Positions 45,705-54,226 of a DNA stretch of 64,000 nucleotides are shown piece after piece. The stretch comes from Burkholderia sp. Nafp2/4-1b. GTDB taxonomy: Bacteria > Pseudomonadota > Gammaproteobacteria > Burkholderiales > Burkholderiaceae. Both the position numbers and the translations under genes were made by a program. Every line of letters begins with the position of its first letter. Position 1 is the stretch's first letter. The notes under the pieces were generated by a model. That model searched no databases, was not told the origin of the DNA, and saw nothing but the letters and a program-made list of their open reading frames with translations. The stretch spans positions 124,001-188,000 of the forward strand of contig NZ_ML058601.1 of assembly GCF_003635165.1 (NCBI RefSeq), written 5' to 3'.

Positions 45705-46484
45705 GTGACGTCCATCTCCGTCGATCCCGCCGCCGACCTGCTGCGCGAACGCGCAGCGCACTATGCCGCCCAGGCCGCGCTGTTCCTGCGCGACCAGGCT
45801 CTTTCCACCGCGTCGCACGACCTGCGCAGCCCGCTGAACGCGATGCACAGCTGGGCCTATGTGCTCGAGCGCCAGCTCGCCGGGGCCGACCCGAACCTGC
45901 AACGCGCGCTCGCCGGCATCCGCACGGGGATCGACCAGCAGGTCGCGCTGATCGACGACGTGCTCGACGCCCCGCGCGCGGAAACACGCCACCTCGCGAT
46001 CGTCGCGCAGCCGTTCGCGCTGCGCCCGCTGCTCGACGACACGCTCACGCTGACACGCTTCGCGCTCGCAGACGCACGCCAGGTCGCCGTCGATGCGACG
46101 CTGCCCGACGGCGAGCCGTCGCTCACCGCCGATCGCGAGCGCATCGCGCAGGCGCTGTGGACGATGCTGACGACGGCCGTTGAAGCCAGCGCCGCCGGCA
46201 GCCGCGTAACGTTCGCGTGCACGCGCGACGGCGCGCAGTGCGTCGCGCGCGTCACCTGCCGCGTGAATGCCGACGCGCTCGTCGATCCGGCGCTGCCGCA
46301 CACCTTCGAATCATTCGGCCGCCGCCAGATGCTGCACCCGCACGATACGAAGCGCGTCGCCGGCACGCTCGCGCTGTGCCAGCGCGTCGCGCTCGCGCAC
46401 GGCGGCACCTTCACGCACTCGCCGTTCGCCGACGGCGCCACCGTCACGCTGTCGCTCTCCGTCCCCTGCGAGGCGCCGGTGTAA
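45705..46484 (+). CDS. Soluble histidine-kinase-like protein with degenerate ATPase domain
   Basis: 259 residues, GTG start, no membrane segment or sensor domain. The dimerisation domain has an intact H-box (STASHDLRSPLNAMHSW, His38). The ATPase half is present by length but its boxes are changed: LWTMLTTAVEAS in place of the N-box Asn, CRVNADALVDPALPHTFESF in place of the G1 DxGxG, and AGTLALCQRVALAHGGTF in place of the GxGxG of G2. It could receive or shuttle phosphate but probably cannot autophosphorylate. No response regulator is adjacent. Confidence 0.75.
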   Translation: MTSISVDPAADLLRERAAHYAAQAALFLRDQALSTASHDLRSPLNAMHSWAYVLERQLAGADPNLQRALAGIRTGIDQQVALIDDVLDAPRAETRHLAIVAQPFALRPLLDDTLTLTRFALADARQVAVDATLPDGEPSLTADRERIAQALWTMLTTAVEASAAGSRVTFACTRDGAQCVARVTCRVNADALVDPALPHTFESFGRRQMLHPHDTKRVAGTLALCQRVALAHGGTFTHSPFADGATVTLSLSVPCEAPV

Positions 46485-46527
46485 GCAATCGGCCGCCCGA
46501 CACTCATTACATTTTCCTTTCCGGCCC

Positions 46528-46533
46528 TATACT
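46528..46533 (+). promoter_or_regulatory. -10 box upstream of the CNNM-like gene
   Basis: TATACT, 29 bases before the TTG start, followed by a GGAG ribosome site. Confidence 0.4.
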
Positions 46534-46562
46534 GACGGGCCTGTCATGACTGGAGCGATTCT

Positions 46563-47906
46563 TTGTTACAGATCTTCGCGCTCATCGGCGCGTTGTTCCT
46601 GGTGGCCCTGAACGGGTTTTTCGTCGCAGCCGAATTCGGCCTCGTCAAACTGCGCGCGACGCGCGTCAAGACACTCGCCCGCAAGCACGGCCTGCGCGGG
46701 CGCATCCTCGCGGTCGTGCACGGCCGACTCGACGCGTATCTGTCTGCCTGCCAGCTCGGCATCACGCTCGCGTCGCTCGGCCTCGGCTGGGTCGGCGAAC
46801 CGGCGTTCGCGGAACTGATCGGTCCGCTGCTCGACGTGATCGGTGTGCAATCCGAGCGCATCGTGCACCTGATCTCGCTCGTGTTCGCGTTCTCGCTGAT
46901 CTCGTTCCTGCACATCGTGGTCGGCGAGCTCGCGCCGAAATCGATGGCGATCCGCCAGTCGGAGAAGGTCGGCCTGTGGGTCGCGCTGCCGCTCTACGGG
47001 TTCTATTGGGCGATGTATCCGGCGATCTGGGTGCTCAACAACAGCGCGAACGCGGTGCTGAGGCTCGCGGGGCTGTCGGCCGACCATGGCAGCGACGCGC
47101 ACTACTCGACCGACGAGCTGAAGCTGATCCTGCGCAGCCGCCGCAGCGCGGCCGGCACTCCGGCCCAGCCGGCGCGCGGCACGTACACCAACGACGAATG
47201 GAACACGCTCGCGCATTCGCTCGATTTCTCGTCGATGACGGTATCGGACCTGATGCGGCCCGCGCATGAAATGATCGGCCTGCGCCGCGACCTGCCGCTG
47301 CCGGACAACATGGAAATCGTCGCGCGGCACCGCTTCAGCCGCTATCCGCTGTTCGAGGATGCATCGCGCGAGCAGGTGAGCGGGCTGATCCACCTGAAGG
47401 ATTTGCTGCTCGCGCGTCACGCGGGCGCGGCGCTCGAGGATCTGTCCGACTACGTGCGCCCGGTGCAGTACGTGAAGCCCGACACGCCGGCGCTGGAGCT
47501 GTTCCGCCGCTTCCGCAAGGGCGCGCCGCACTTCGCGCTGGTGGGCAACAAAGGCGAGAAGCCAATCGGCTTCCTGACGCTCGACAACCTGCTCGGCGCG
47601 CTGGTCGGCCAGATCCACGACGAGTTCCGCCAGGGCGATGCGGACTGGAGCCGCCTCGACGACGGCACGCTGATGGGCAAGGGCAGCCTGCCCGTCGTGT
47701 CGCTCGAGCAGGCGCTCGGCATCGACATCGACGAAGGCCGCGCGGAATCGGTCGGCGGCCTCGTGATCCAGGCGTTGAGCGATCTGCCGACCGAAGGTCA
47801 GCGCGTGTCGTTCGATCGCTTCGACGTCGTCGTGAAGAAGATGAACGGGCCGCGCATCGTGCTGGTGCGCGTGTATCCGAAGATCGCGAAGGAGGCCGAC
47901 GAATGA
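46563..47906 (+). CDS. CNNM/CorC-type membrane protein (hemolysin family)
   Basis: 447 residues. An N-terminal DUF21 transmembrane domain (VALNGFFVAAEFGLVKLRATRV) is followed by a CBS pair (VSDLMRPAHEMIGL ... PIGFLTLDNLLGALVGQIHDEF) and a C-terminal CorC/HlyC domain (GSLPVVSLEQALGIDIDE). The family is linked to magnesium or cobalt handling. The start is TTG, supported by GGAG 8 bases upstream; no ATG is suitably placed. The ThiE-like gene begins 22 bases after its stop. Confidence 0.9.
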   Translation: MLQIFALIGALFLVALNGFFVAAEFGLVKLRATRVKTLARKHGLRGRILAVVHGRLDAYLSACQLGITLASLGLGWVGEPAFAELIGPLLDVIGVQSERIVHLISLVFAFSLISFLHIVVGELAPKSMAIRQSEKVGLWVALPLYGFYWAMYPAIWVLNNSANAVLRLAGLSADHGSDAHYSTDELKLILRSRRSAAGTPAQPARGTYTNDEWNTLAHSLDFSSMTVSDLMRPAHEMIGLRRDLPLPDNMEIVARHRFSRYPLFEDASREQVSGLIHLKDLLLARHAGAALEDLSDYVRPVQYVKPDTPALELFRRFRKGAPHFALVGNKGEKPIGFLTLDNLLGALVGQIHDEFRQGDADWSRLDDGTLMGKGSLPVVSLEQALGIDIDEGRAESVGGLVIQALSDLPTEGQRVSFDRFDVVVKKMNGPRIVLVRVYPKIAKEADE

Positions 47907-47928
47907 CGGCCGCCGCGCGCCGCGCGCG

Positions 47929-48522
47929 ATGAGTCCGGCGCTGCCGCGCTGCTGCGTGATCACGCCGGAGCCGGCGTCCGCGTCGGACGCCGATCGTCAC
48001 GCGTTCCTCGACCGGCTGTCGGCCGTGCTCGCGCGCGGCGACACGCTCGTGCAGTTACGCGTGAAGTCGTTCGATGCGGCCGCGTTCGCGCGGCTCGCCG
48101 CCGATGCGCTCGCACGCTGCAACGCGGCCGGCTCGGCCGGCGTGCAATTGATGCTGAACGGCCCGATCGATGCGGCCGGCGTGCTGCAACTCGACCGCGT
48201 GGGTTGGCACCTCGACGGCGCCGCGCTTCGCGCGGTCGCGCAACGGCCGCTGCCGGCCGCGCGGCGCGTGTCGGCGGCCTGCCATACCGCTGACGATCTC
48301 GCGCGGGCTGCACGCGTCGGCGTGGATTTCGTCACGCTGTCGCCGGTGTTGCCGACGCTCAGCCATCCCGGCGCGCCGACGCTCGGCTGGACGCAGTTCG
48401 CCGCATTGGCCGCGCAGGCCACGATGCCCGTTTATGCGCTCGGCGGCATGACGCGCGCGCATCTCGACGACGCGCGCCGCCACGGCGCATACGGCGTCGC
48501 GGGCATTCGCAGCTTCTGGTAA
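47929..48522 (+). CDS. ThiE/TenI-like thiamine phosphate synthase homologue
   Basis: 197-residue TIM-barrel protein. The motifs LVQLRVKSFD, DFVTLSPVLPTLSHPGAPTLGW and PVYALGGMTRAHLDDARRHGAYGVAGIRSFW match the ThiE/TenI family. It resembles the barrel that is often fused behind a MutT (Nudix) domain in other proteobacteria but stands alone here. The thiamine-phosphate-binding lysine region is less clear, so synthase activity is uncertain. Follows the CNNM gene closely; no other thiamine genes near. Confidence 0.78.
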   Translation: MSPALPRCCVITPEPASASDADRHAFLDRLSAVLARGDTLVQLRVKSFDAAAFARLAADALARCNAAGSAGVQLMLNGPIDAAGVLQLDRVGWHLDGAALRAVAQRPLPAARRVSAACHTADDLARAARVGVDFVTLSPVLPTLSHPGAPTLGWTQFAALAAQATMPVYALGGMTRAHLDDARRHGAYGVAGIRSFW

Positions 48523-48559
48523 GTGCGGCCGGGCGCGCCCGCGTCCGGCCTTGCCTGCA

Positions 48560-50209
48560 TCACGCGTTCAGATCGGCACGCAGCGGGCGCCATGCGCCGT
48601 CGTCGATCCGGCGCACGTCGTGCGTGAGCGCGTAGTGGTTGACGTCGCCCGTCAGCCACGCGACGAGCGAATACGGCGGCAACTCCCCTTCATCGACGCG
48701 GTCGCGCGCGCGTGCCGGCGTCTCGAACACGACCCGCCCTTTCGGCGCATCGAACGGCACCGCATCGGGCGACAGGTTCAGCGCGATGGTCAGCGTCTCG
48801 TCATCGGCGAGCCGCCATGACGCGAGCAGCGCATCGGCGTCGCCGTCACCATCGGCCTTCAGCGTATGCGCGTCCTGCGGCCGGCAATCGGACAGCCGCG
48901 GCGCGATCAGCTTCGCGCGCACCGCGAGCGCCGACTGCACGAAATGCGCACGGTCGGCGTCGCGCGCGGTTTCGTCGAAGATCAGCGGGATCTGCGGCGT
49001 GAGGAGCGACAGCGCGAGCGCCGCGAGGCCCGCGGCTTGCTCGTGGTCGCCATGCTCGCGCTCGCACCACGCGCCGTCGGACAGCACCAGCGACGTCAGC
49101 GACAGCCCTTCCGCGCAGGGGCCGTCGCCCGACACACCCGGCTGGAACGCCGCGCCGGCCGCGGTCAGTGCGCGGGCCAGCGTATGGATCGACTGGTGCG
49201 GCGAAATGCCTTCGTGCGCGGTCGTGTCGCGGCCGGTCAATCGATGCAGCGCACGTTCGCCACAGTTGTTCCACTGCGCGTCGAAATGCGTATCGGCCAG
49301 ATGCACCGGATGCCGTTCGCTGCCGAGCACGAGGTGGATCAGCCGGTCGGCCGGCACGGCCGCGCGCACGCGGTCGGCGATTTCGCGCAGCCACGACGTG
49401 CCGATGCGGTCGGCCTCGCGCAGCCGCAGGCCGTCGCAACGGTATTCGTCGATCCAGTACAGCGCGTTGTCGCAGAAGAAGTCGCAGACTTCCGGGTGAT
49501 CGAGCGCGAGCGGCGGCGCCTGCAGCCGATCGTCGCGCATATGGAAGAACGGCGCCGAGTAATGGCGCAGCGCGTCGGTGCCGCTGCCGAAGCGCGCGTA
49601 ATCGAGTTCCAGCAGCACCGCGAGACCGTGGCCGTGCGCGTCGTCGATCAGCGCCTTCAGCGCGTCGGGGCCGCCTTCGGCCGCGAGCGGCGCGAACGGC
49701 AGGCTGTCGTGCGGCGATGCGAGCAATTCCAGCGCGGTCACGCCGAGACGCGCGAGCTGCGGCAGCCGGCGGCGCACGCCTTCGAAGCCGCCCACCGCGT
49801 GCGGACGAATCGCATACAGCGCGATGTCTTCCCACGGTCGCCCGCGCCAGAACGTATTGCGCCACGTGAACGTGCGCGGATCGACGACCTCGCTCGCGCC
49901 ATTGAGCCCATCGGGTTGCGAACGCGACGCGGGATCCGGAATTGACGCGACGTCGTCGAGCCGGTAGCGGTAGCGCGCGCCGGCACCGCATTCGACGAAC
50001 GCTTCGAACCAGTTCGGACCGGCTGCCGTCATCGGCAGGAGCGTCGGGCCATCGCCGGTATCGAGTTCGAGCTGAACGTGCGTGCTGCCCGGCGCCCAGA
50101 CGCGGAAATGCGTGCGCGGCGTGGTACCGAGCGCGCCGCACGGCTGTGCGCCGGACGACAGGCAGTGAACGTAGTGCTTCGCATACGGATCGTGCGAACA
50201 ATCGGACAT
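48560..50209 (-). CDS. TreZ-like glycoside hydrolase 13 protein, probably inactive
   Basis: 549 residues. An N-terminal carbohydrate-binding E-set (THFRVWAPGSTHVQLELD) precedes a GH13 barrel arranged as in maltooligosyltrehalose trehalohydrolase. Aligned by eye, the nucleophile region reads DGLRLREADRI where TreZ has DGLRLDAVHAI; the acid/base region LIHLVLGSERH has Gly in place of Glu; and the NHDQ block reads TSLVLSDG. All three catalytic residues appear lost. The second of two adjacent ATGs is preferred because of GAGGAG 6 bases upstream. No treY or treS genes are adjacent. Confidence 0.75.
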   Translation of the reverse strand: MSDCSHDPYAKHYVHCLSSGAQPCGALGTTPRTHFRVWAPGSTHVQLELDTGDGPTLLPMTAAGPNWFEAFVECGAGARYRYRLDDVASIPDPASRSQPDGLNGASEVVDPRTFTWRNTFWRGRPWEDIALYAIRPHAVGGFEGVRRRLPQLARLGVTALELLASPHDSLPFAPLAAEGGPDALKALIDDAHGHGLAVLLELDYARFGSGTDALRHYSAPFFHMRDDRLQAPPLALDHPEVCDFFCDNALYWIDEYRCDGLRLREADRIGTSWLREIADRVRAAVPADRLIHLVLGSERHPVHLADTHFDAQWNNCGERALHRLTGRDTTAHEGISPHQSIHTLARALTAAGAAFQPGVSGDGPCAEGLSLTSLVLSDGAWCEREHGDHEQAAGLAALALSLLTPQIPLIFDETARDADRAHFVQSALAVRAKLIAPRLSDCRPQDAHTLKADGDGDADALLASWRLADDETLTIALNLSPDAVPFDAPKGRVVFETPARARDRVDEGELPPYSLVAWLTGDVNHYALTHDVRRIDDGAWRPLRADLNA

Positions 50210-50511
50210 CATGCGCTCCTCGTGCGTGCCGAGCGGCATGGCCGCGCGACCCGCGCGGCGCATCGGGGCCCGGCATGCGACGGCCAGGCAGAGGGGAAGA
50301 AAAGTATGCGCCGGTTTCAACATTGCGACGCATCGATTCCTCACATTTTTAAATCCGAATCGACCCCGACAACGTTTGCGCGCGAGCCGCGTCGAGTCGG
50401 GTAGTTCGCATACCGGAATGGCCGCTCGCCTTGTTGCGCCGTCGACCGGCGCTTACGCTCGATCCGATGCGCTCGGACACCCGTCCGCGCGCCCGCCCCG
50501 AGGAATCCACC

Positions 50512-51222
50512 ATGTCGCTCCCAGCCAGCGCCGCGAAGTTCGATCCGGCACGTGCGCACGAATACGCCGAACAATCCCGCATCGCGCTCGCCGGCTACGA
50601 CGCATGCCACGAACTCGCGGCCTGCATGCTGGCGTCGTCGATCAGTGCTGCCGACGCGCGCATCCTCGTGGTCGGCGCAGGCGGCACGGGGCAGGAAATC
50701 TGCGTACCGGCCGCGCTCCAACCGGGGTGGCAGTTCACGGCGGTCGACCCGTCCGCGCCGATGCTCGCGCTCGCGCGCGCCAACGTCGAAGCGGCCGGGT
50801 TCGCCGCACGCACGCAGTTCGTCGAGGCTGGCGTCAACGCGCTGCCCGATGCGCCGGCCTTCGACGGCGCGACGCTGATCGGCGTGCTGCATCATGTGCC
50901 GGGCGATGACGCGAAGGCCGCGCTGCTGGACGCGATCGCGCGCCGCCTGAAGCCCGGCGCGCCGCTCGTGATCGCGGGCAACTATCGCCGCTATGCAGAT
51001 CATCCGCGCCTGCTGGACGCATGGCGGCAGCGCTGGCGCATGAAGGGCGCGACGCCCGACGCCGTGCGTGCGCAGCTCGCGAAAATCCTGCAGGGCGCTG
51101 ATCCGCCGGCTGCCGAGGAAATCGTCTTCGACCTGCTGCACGATGCGGGCTTCGATGCGCCGCTGCGGTTTTTCTCGAGCCTGTTCTGGGGCGCGTGGAT
51201 CGCGGTGCGGCGCGGCGCGTGA
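50512..51222 (+). CDS. Class I SAM-dependent methyltransferase
   Basis: 236-residue Rossmann-fold methyltransferase. Motif I is ILVVGAGGTGQE, the acidic residue of motif II is in FTAVDPSAPMLA, and motif IV is GATLIGVLHHVPGDDA. Substrate unknown. A GAGGAATCC site fixes the start at 50512. It is divergent from the TreZ-like gene, 302 bases between the starts. Confidence 0.85.
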   Translation: MSLPASAAKFDPARAHEYAEQSRIALAGYDACHELAACMLASSISAADARILVVGAGGTGQEICVPAALQPGWQFTAVDPSAPMLALARANVEAAGFAARTQFVEAGVNALPDAPAFDGATLIGVLHHVPGDDAKAALLDAIARRLKPGAPLVIAGNYRRYADHPRLLDAWRQRWRMKGATPDAVRAQLAKILQGADPPAAEEIVFDLLHDAGFDAPLRFFSSLFWGAWIAVRRGA

Positions 51223-51316
51223 CGACAGGCGACCGCGCGGCCCGCGTATCGCGTATCGCCGCGCACTCGAACGCGGCGGCTCGTATGAATTGCTCAAGTG
51301 ACGCGCATCGCCCGCG

Positions 51317-51970
51317 TCAGCTCAGCAGCCCCGCCGCGACGTTGATCGACAGCCCGAGCACGGCCATGTTGAAGTAGAACGACAGGATCGACTGCGCGAG
51401 CACCGAGCGGCGCGCGGAGCGGTTCGCGAGCGACACGTCGGCAGTCTGCGACGCCACGGCAAGCGTGAACGCGAAATACAGGAAATCCCAGTAATCGGGC
51501 TCGGGATGGCTGTCGGGAAAGCGCAGCGCGCGATCGCCGCACGGCGAGCCGTAATAGAGCCGCGCGTAGTGCAGCGTGAAGATCGTCGGGATCAGGAACC
51601 ACGCGCCGAACAGTGTCGCGCCCGTGATCGCATAATGGCCCAGCCCGACGCGAAAGCCGACGGTCTTTGCGGTGGCGAGCTCGATCGCGATCGCGGCCAC
51701 GCTTGCGAGCGTCGCGAGACACACGACGGTCAGCACGGTCGTCGCATTCTCGTCCTCGCGGATCGCGATTTCCCGCACCTTGTGATGATGCGCGGTGATC
51801 ATGCGCACCCACATCAGCACCAGATACAGCCAGACCGTGCAATCCCAGCCGATCAGTGCGCGTACGGCCGGACGCACCGGAAGCGGCAGCAGCACCGCGC
51901 ACAGCACGCCCACGGCGAAGGCGGCGACCATGCGCGGCCGATTGCGTAATACCTGCGGATAAAGCGTCAT
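51317..51970 (-). CDS. DUF1345 membrane protein
   Basis: 217 residues with about five transmembrane segments. The motif [41 protein letters not shown] is characteristic of DUF1345. Function unknown. The start at 51970 ([14 protein letters not shown]) was chosen as the first Met before the first membrane helix; the open frame continues far upstream without a plausible site. Confidence 0.82.
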   Translation of the reverse strand: MTLYPQVLRNRPRMVAAFAVGVLCAVLLPLPVRPAVRALIGWDCTVWLYLVLMWVRMITAHHHKVREIAIREDENATTVLTVVCLATLASVAAIAIELATAKTVGFRVGLGHYAITGATLFGAWFLIPTIFTLHYARLYYGSPCGDRALRFPDSHPEPDYWDFLYFAFTLAVASQTADVSLANRSARRSVLAQSILSFYFNMAVLGLSINVAAGLLS

Positions 51971-52095
51971 CGTGTGATTCCGAAAGCAGATGGAAAGGGT
52001 ACGGCCGCTCCGCCGCGCCGGACCGGCGGGTAGCGCCCCGATTATCGCCATTCCTGCATGACGTTGCGATGGGCGCAAGCGCCTAAGATATCGGG

Positions 52096-52821
52096 ATGAC
52101 CCCTTCCCTCTGCCGCCATCCAGCGAATACGGCGGGCCGCGATTTCGTCGTCGGCGATCTGCACGGCTGCGTGGACGTGCTGCGCGCGCTGCTGCACGAC
52201 ATCCGCTTCGATCCGGCCCGCGACCGGCTGTTCTCGGTCGGCGATCTGGTCGATCGCGGCCCCGCGTCCGAAACCGCGCTCGAACTGCTCGACCGCCCGT
52301 GGTGCCATGTGGTGCGCGGCAATCACGAAGAAGTGCTGAGCCTCGTGTCGCGCGGCAAGCTGCCGCCCGATGCATGGCGCGGGATCGGCGGCGACTGGGG
52401 CGCCGACCTGCCGCCGGAACGGCTCCACGCGCATGCGGCGCGCGTCGATGCGCTGCCGCTCGTGCGCGTGATCGGCGACGGGCCCACGCGCTTCAACGTG
52501 CTGCATGCGGAGTTCTTCGGCCCGGACGCCGAGCTCGATACGGGCAGCTATTCGCACGACGTGCGCGAACGGCTGATCTGGGGGCGCGACCTGGTCCAGG
52601 GGCTCGTCGATCCGGCCGTGCAGACCGGCCTGTCGCTGACCTGCACCGGCCACACGCCGGTGCGCGCGCCGCAACGCATCGGCGCGCAATGGTTCATCGA
52701 CACCGGTGCGTTCGCACCGTCGGGACGCCTGACGATCGTCGAACCGCGCACGGGCGAGACGTGGTCGCTGACGCAGGCCGAAGCGCGCGCGCGTCAAGCC
52801 GGCGACCTGCCGCTGCCCTGA
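52096..52821 (+). CDS. Calcineurin-like serine/threonine phosphatase (PrpA/ApaH-like)
   Basis: 241-residue metallophosphoesterase. The three metal-site motifs are clear: [16 protein letters not shown] and RGNHEE, and later TCTGHTPV carries a metal-binding His. It belongs with PrpA/PrpB and lambda-type phosphatases, which act on phosphoproteins, rather than with the longer ApaH. There is no ribosome site before the ATG. Convergent with the RES toxin gene. Confidence 0.88.
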   Translation: MTPSLCRHPANTAGRDFVVGDLHGCVDVLRALLHDIRFDPARDRLFSVGDLVDRGPASETALELLDRPWCHVVRGNHEEVLSLVSRGKLPPDAWRGIGGDWGADLPPERLHAHAARVDALPLVRVIGDGPTRFNVLHAEFFGPDAELDTGSYSHDVRERLIWGRDLVQGLVDPAVQTGLSLTCTGHTPVRAPQRIGAQWFIDTGAFAPSGRLTIVEPRTGETWSLTQAEARARQAGDLPLP

Positions 52822-52875
52822 GGCCGGCAATGCGGCTAGCGCACCCCCGCATGCGCGGACCCGCGCGCCGCGTCG

Positions 52876-53577
52876 CTATCCGACCTGGTTCAACTCGAAC
52901 ACCGCATCGACGCCGGAGCCGTTCCAGTTGTATTCGAGATACGCCGCGTGATGACAGTCGCGCAGCAGCGTCGTGCGGAACGCGGCGAGGCATTCGCCGC
53001 TCGGATCCCGCACCGACGGATAGACGATCCCCGCACCGCCCGCGTTGCGCACCGCGCGGCCGAGCGCCTGCCCCGCGCTGTAATCGAGCGGATCGAGCAG
53101 CGCCGGGTTGCGCTGCGGCCACGTGCGCACGTCGACGACGTCGCCCCGCGCATACACCGTGTAGAGCCGCATCTGCTGACGCATCGGCGGCTCCTTCGTC
53201 GCGGCCAGGAACAGCGCGCTGTGATAACGGGTTTCGGCGATCGCCGTCTGGCGCGACCGGCCGCAGTAGAACACGCCATACGTGCCGTCGGAAAAACGGC
53301 TGCCCTGCGGATTCAGATGCGTGAACGCGGCCATGATCGGCCCCCAGCCCTGGCCGTAGCGACGCTCGGCCGGCGGCACGAGGTCGAGCGTGCCGACTTC
53401 CTGGCGAATGCGGTCGTTGGTCAGCGATTCGAGCGCATAAAGCGCCTCGAAATCGTCGGCGGACGCGACGCGATCGAACAGGTTGATGGCCGGAAAACGG
53501 GTGGGAATGACACGGTAGGCAGGTGCCCAATCGACGACGGTCGTGGGCCAGTGTTGCGTCTCGATCGGCATCGTCAC
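52876..53577 (-). CDS. RES-domain toxin
   Basis: 233 residues. The RES family, named for conserved Arg, Glu and Ser, degrades NAD+ or ADP-ribosylates targets. Conserved features here are YRVIPTRFPAINLFDR, GSRFSDGTYGVFYCGRSRQTAIAETRYH and a later Ser in VYPSVRD. Its start (GTG 53577, or ATG 53571 six bases later) overlaps or abuts the stop of the antitoxin gene, the usual layout of Xre-RES pairs. Confidence 0.88.
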   Translation of the reverse strand: MTMPIETQHWPTTVVDWAPAYRVIPTRFPAINLFDRVASADDFEALYALESLTNDRIRQEVGTLDLVPPAERRYGQGWGPIMAAFTHLNPQGSRFSDGTYGVFYCGRSRQTAIAETRYHSALFLAATKEPPMRQQMRLYTVYARGDVVDVRTWPQRNPALLDPLDYSAGQALGRAVRNAGGAGIVYPSVRDPSGECLAAFRTTLLRDCHHAAYLEYNWNGSGVDAVFELNQVG

Positions 53578-53993
53578 GCCCAGCCACCCCGCATCGCGTC
53601 GAGATATTGCCGGACGGCGACCAGGTCGCCGACGTTGCCCGCGAGCATCCGGTCGAGCGCGCGCTTGCCGCCGAACGGGGCAGCGTCGTTGGGCCGCTTG
53701 ACCCAGGCATCGGCGGCGGCCGGCTGCGGCAGGAGGATCTGCAGCGCCTTATAGATGCCGAGCAGCAGCGATAGCCGCTCGAGCGTATCGCGCGGCAGCC
53801 GCGCCGAATCGGGCGAAGCCTTCCATTTGAAGAACGTCGAACGGCCGGGCGACCCGAGCAGCACGATCTGTTCGTCGATCGTCAGTTCCCAGTCGCGCGC
53901 GATGTTGAAGAACGCACGCAGGCCGGCCGCCGACATCTGCGCGACCGATGCCTGCGGCGAGGCGGAATGCGGATTGAAGGCGGGTTGTGACAT
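53574..53993 (-). CDS. Xre/MbcA/ParS-type antitoxin
   Basis: 139 residues. An N-terminal helix-turn-helix-like part (LRAFFNIARDWELTIDEQIVLLGSPGRSTFFKW) is followed by a DUF2384 toxin-binding C-terminal domain (WVKRPNDAAPFGGKRALDRMLAGNVGDLVAVRQYLD). It should neutralise the RES toxin and repress the operon through the palindrome just upstream. First gene of the operon. Confidence 0.88.
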   Translation of the reverse strand: MSQPAFNPHSASPQASVAQMSAAGLRAFFNIARDWELTIDEQIVLLGSPGRSTFFKWKASPDSARLPRDTLERLSLLLGIYKALQILLPQPAAADAWVKRPNDAAPFGGKRALDRMLAGNVGDLVAVRQYLDAMRGGWA

Positions 53994-53999
53994 GACCGG

Positions 54000-54053
54000 T
54001 TAGTCTCGAAACGAATTTACTAACAAGATTAGTCCATTTATGTATTTTTGCAA
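54000..54053 (-). promoter_or_regulatory. Promoter and operator of the toxin-antitoxin operon
   Basis: On the minus strand TTGCAA (54048-54053) and TAATCT (54026-54031) are 16 bases apart. A palindrome ACTAA-N5-TTAGT (54019-54033) covers the -10, and a third TTAGT copy lies at 54000-54004, so autorepression is likely. Confidence 0.65.
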
Positions 54054-54100
54054 GGGTCGTCCCCCGTGAGCCGGCATTCCTTCGGTTGGATCGATATTTT

Positions 54101-54129
54101 TTGTCCATTCTGGACTGCGATTTTATTTT
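54101..54129 (+). promoter_or_regulatory. Candidate promoter of the amino-acid binding protein gene
   Basis: TTGTCC and TATTTT are spaced by 17 bases in an AT-rich patch, about 100 bases before the gene. Confidence 0.4.
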
Positions 54130-54226
54130 CTGCGTTAATGAGCGTGCGGACGACGCACCGCAACGCGGTGCGTGTCGCCAGCAACCGTGTCGCGCAGAAC
54201 CGGACAGACCACGTCAAGGAACCACC

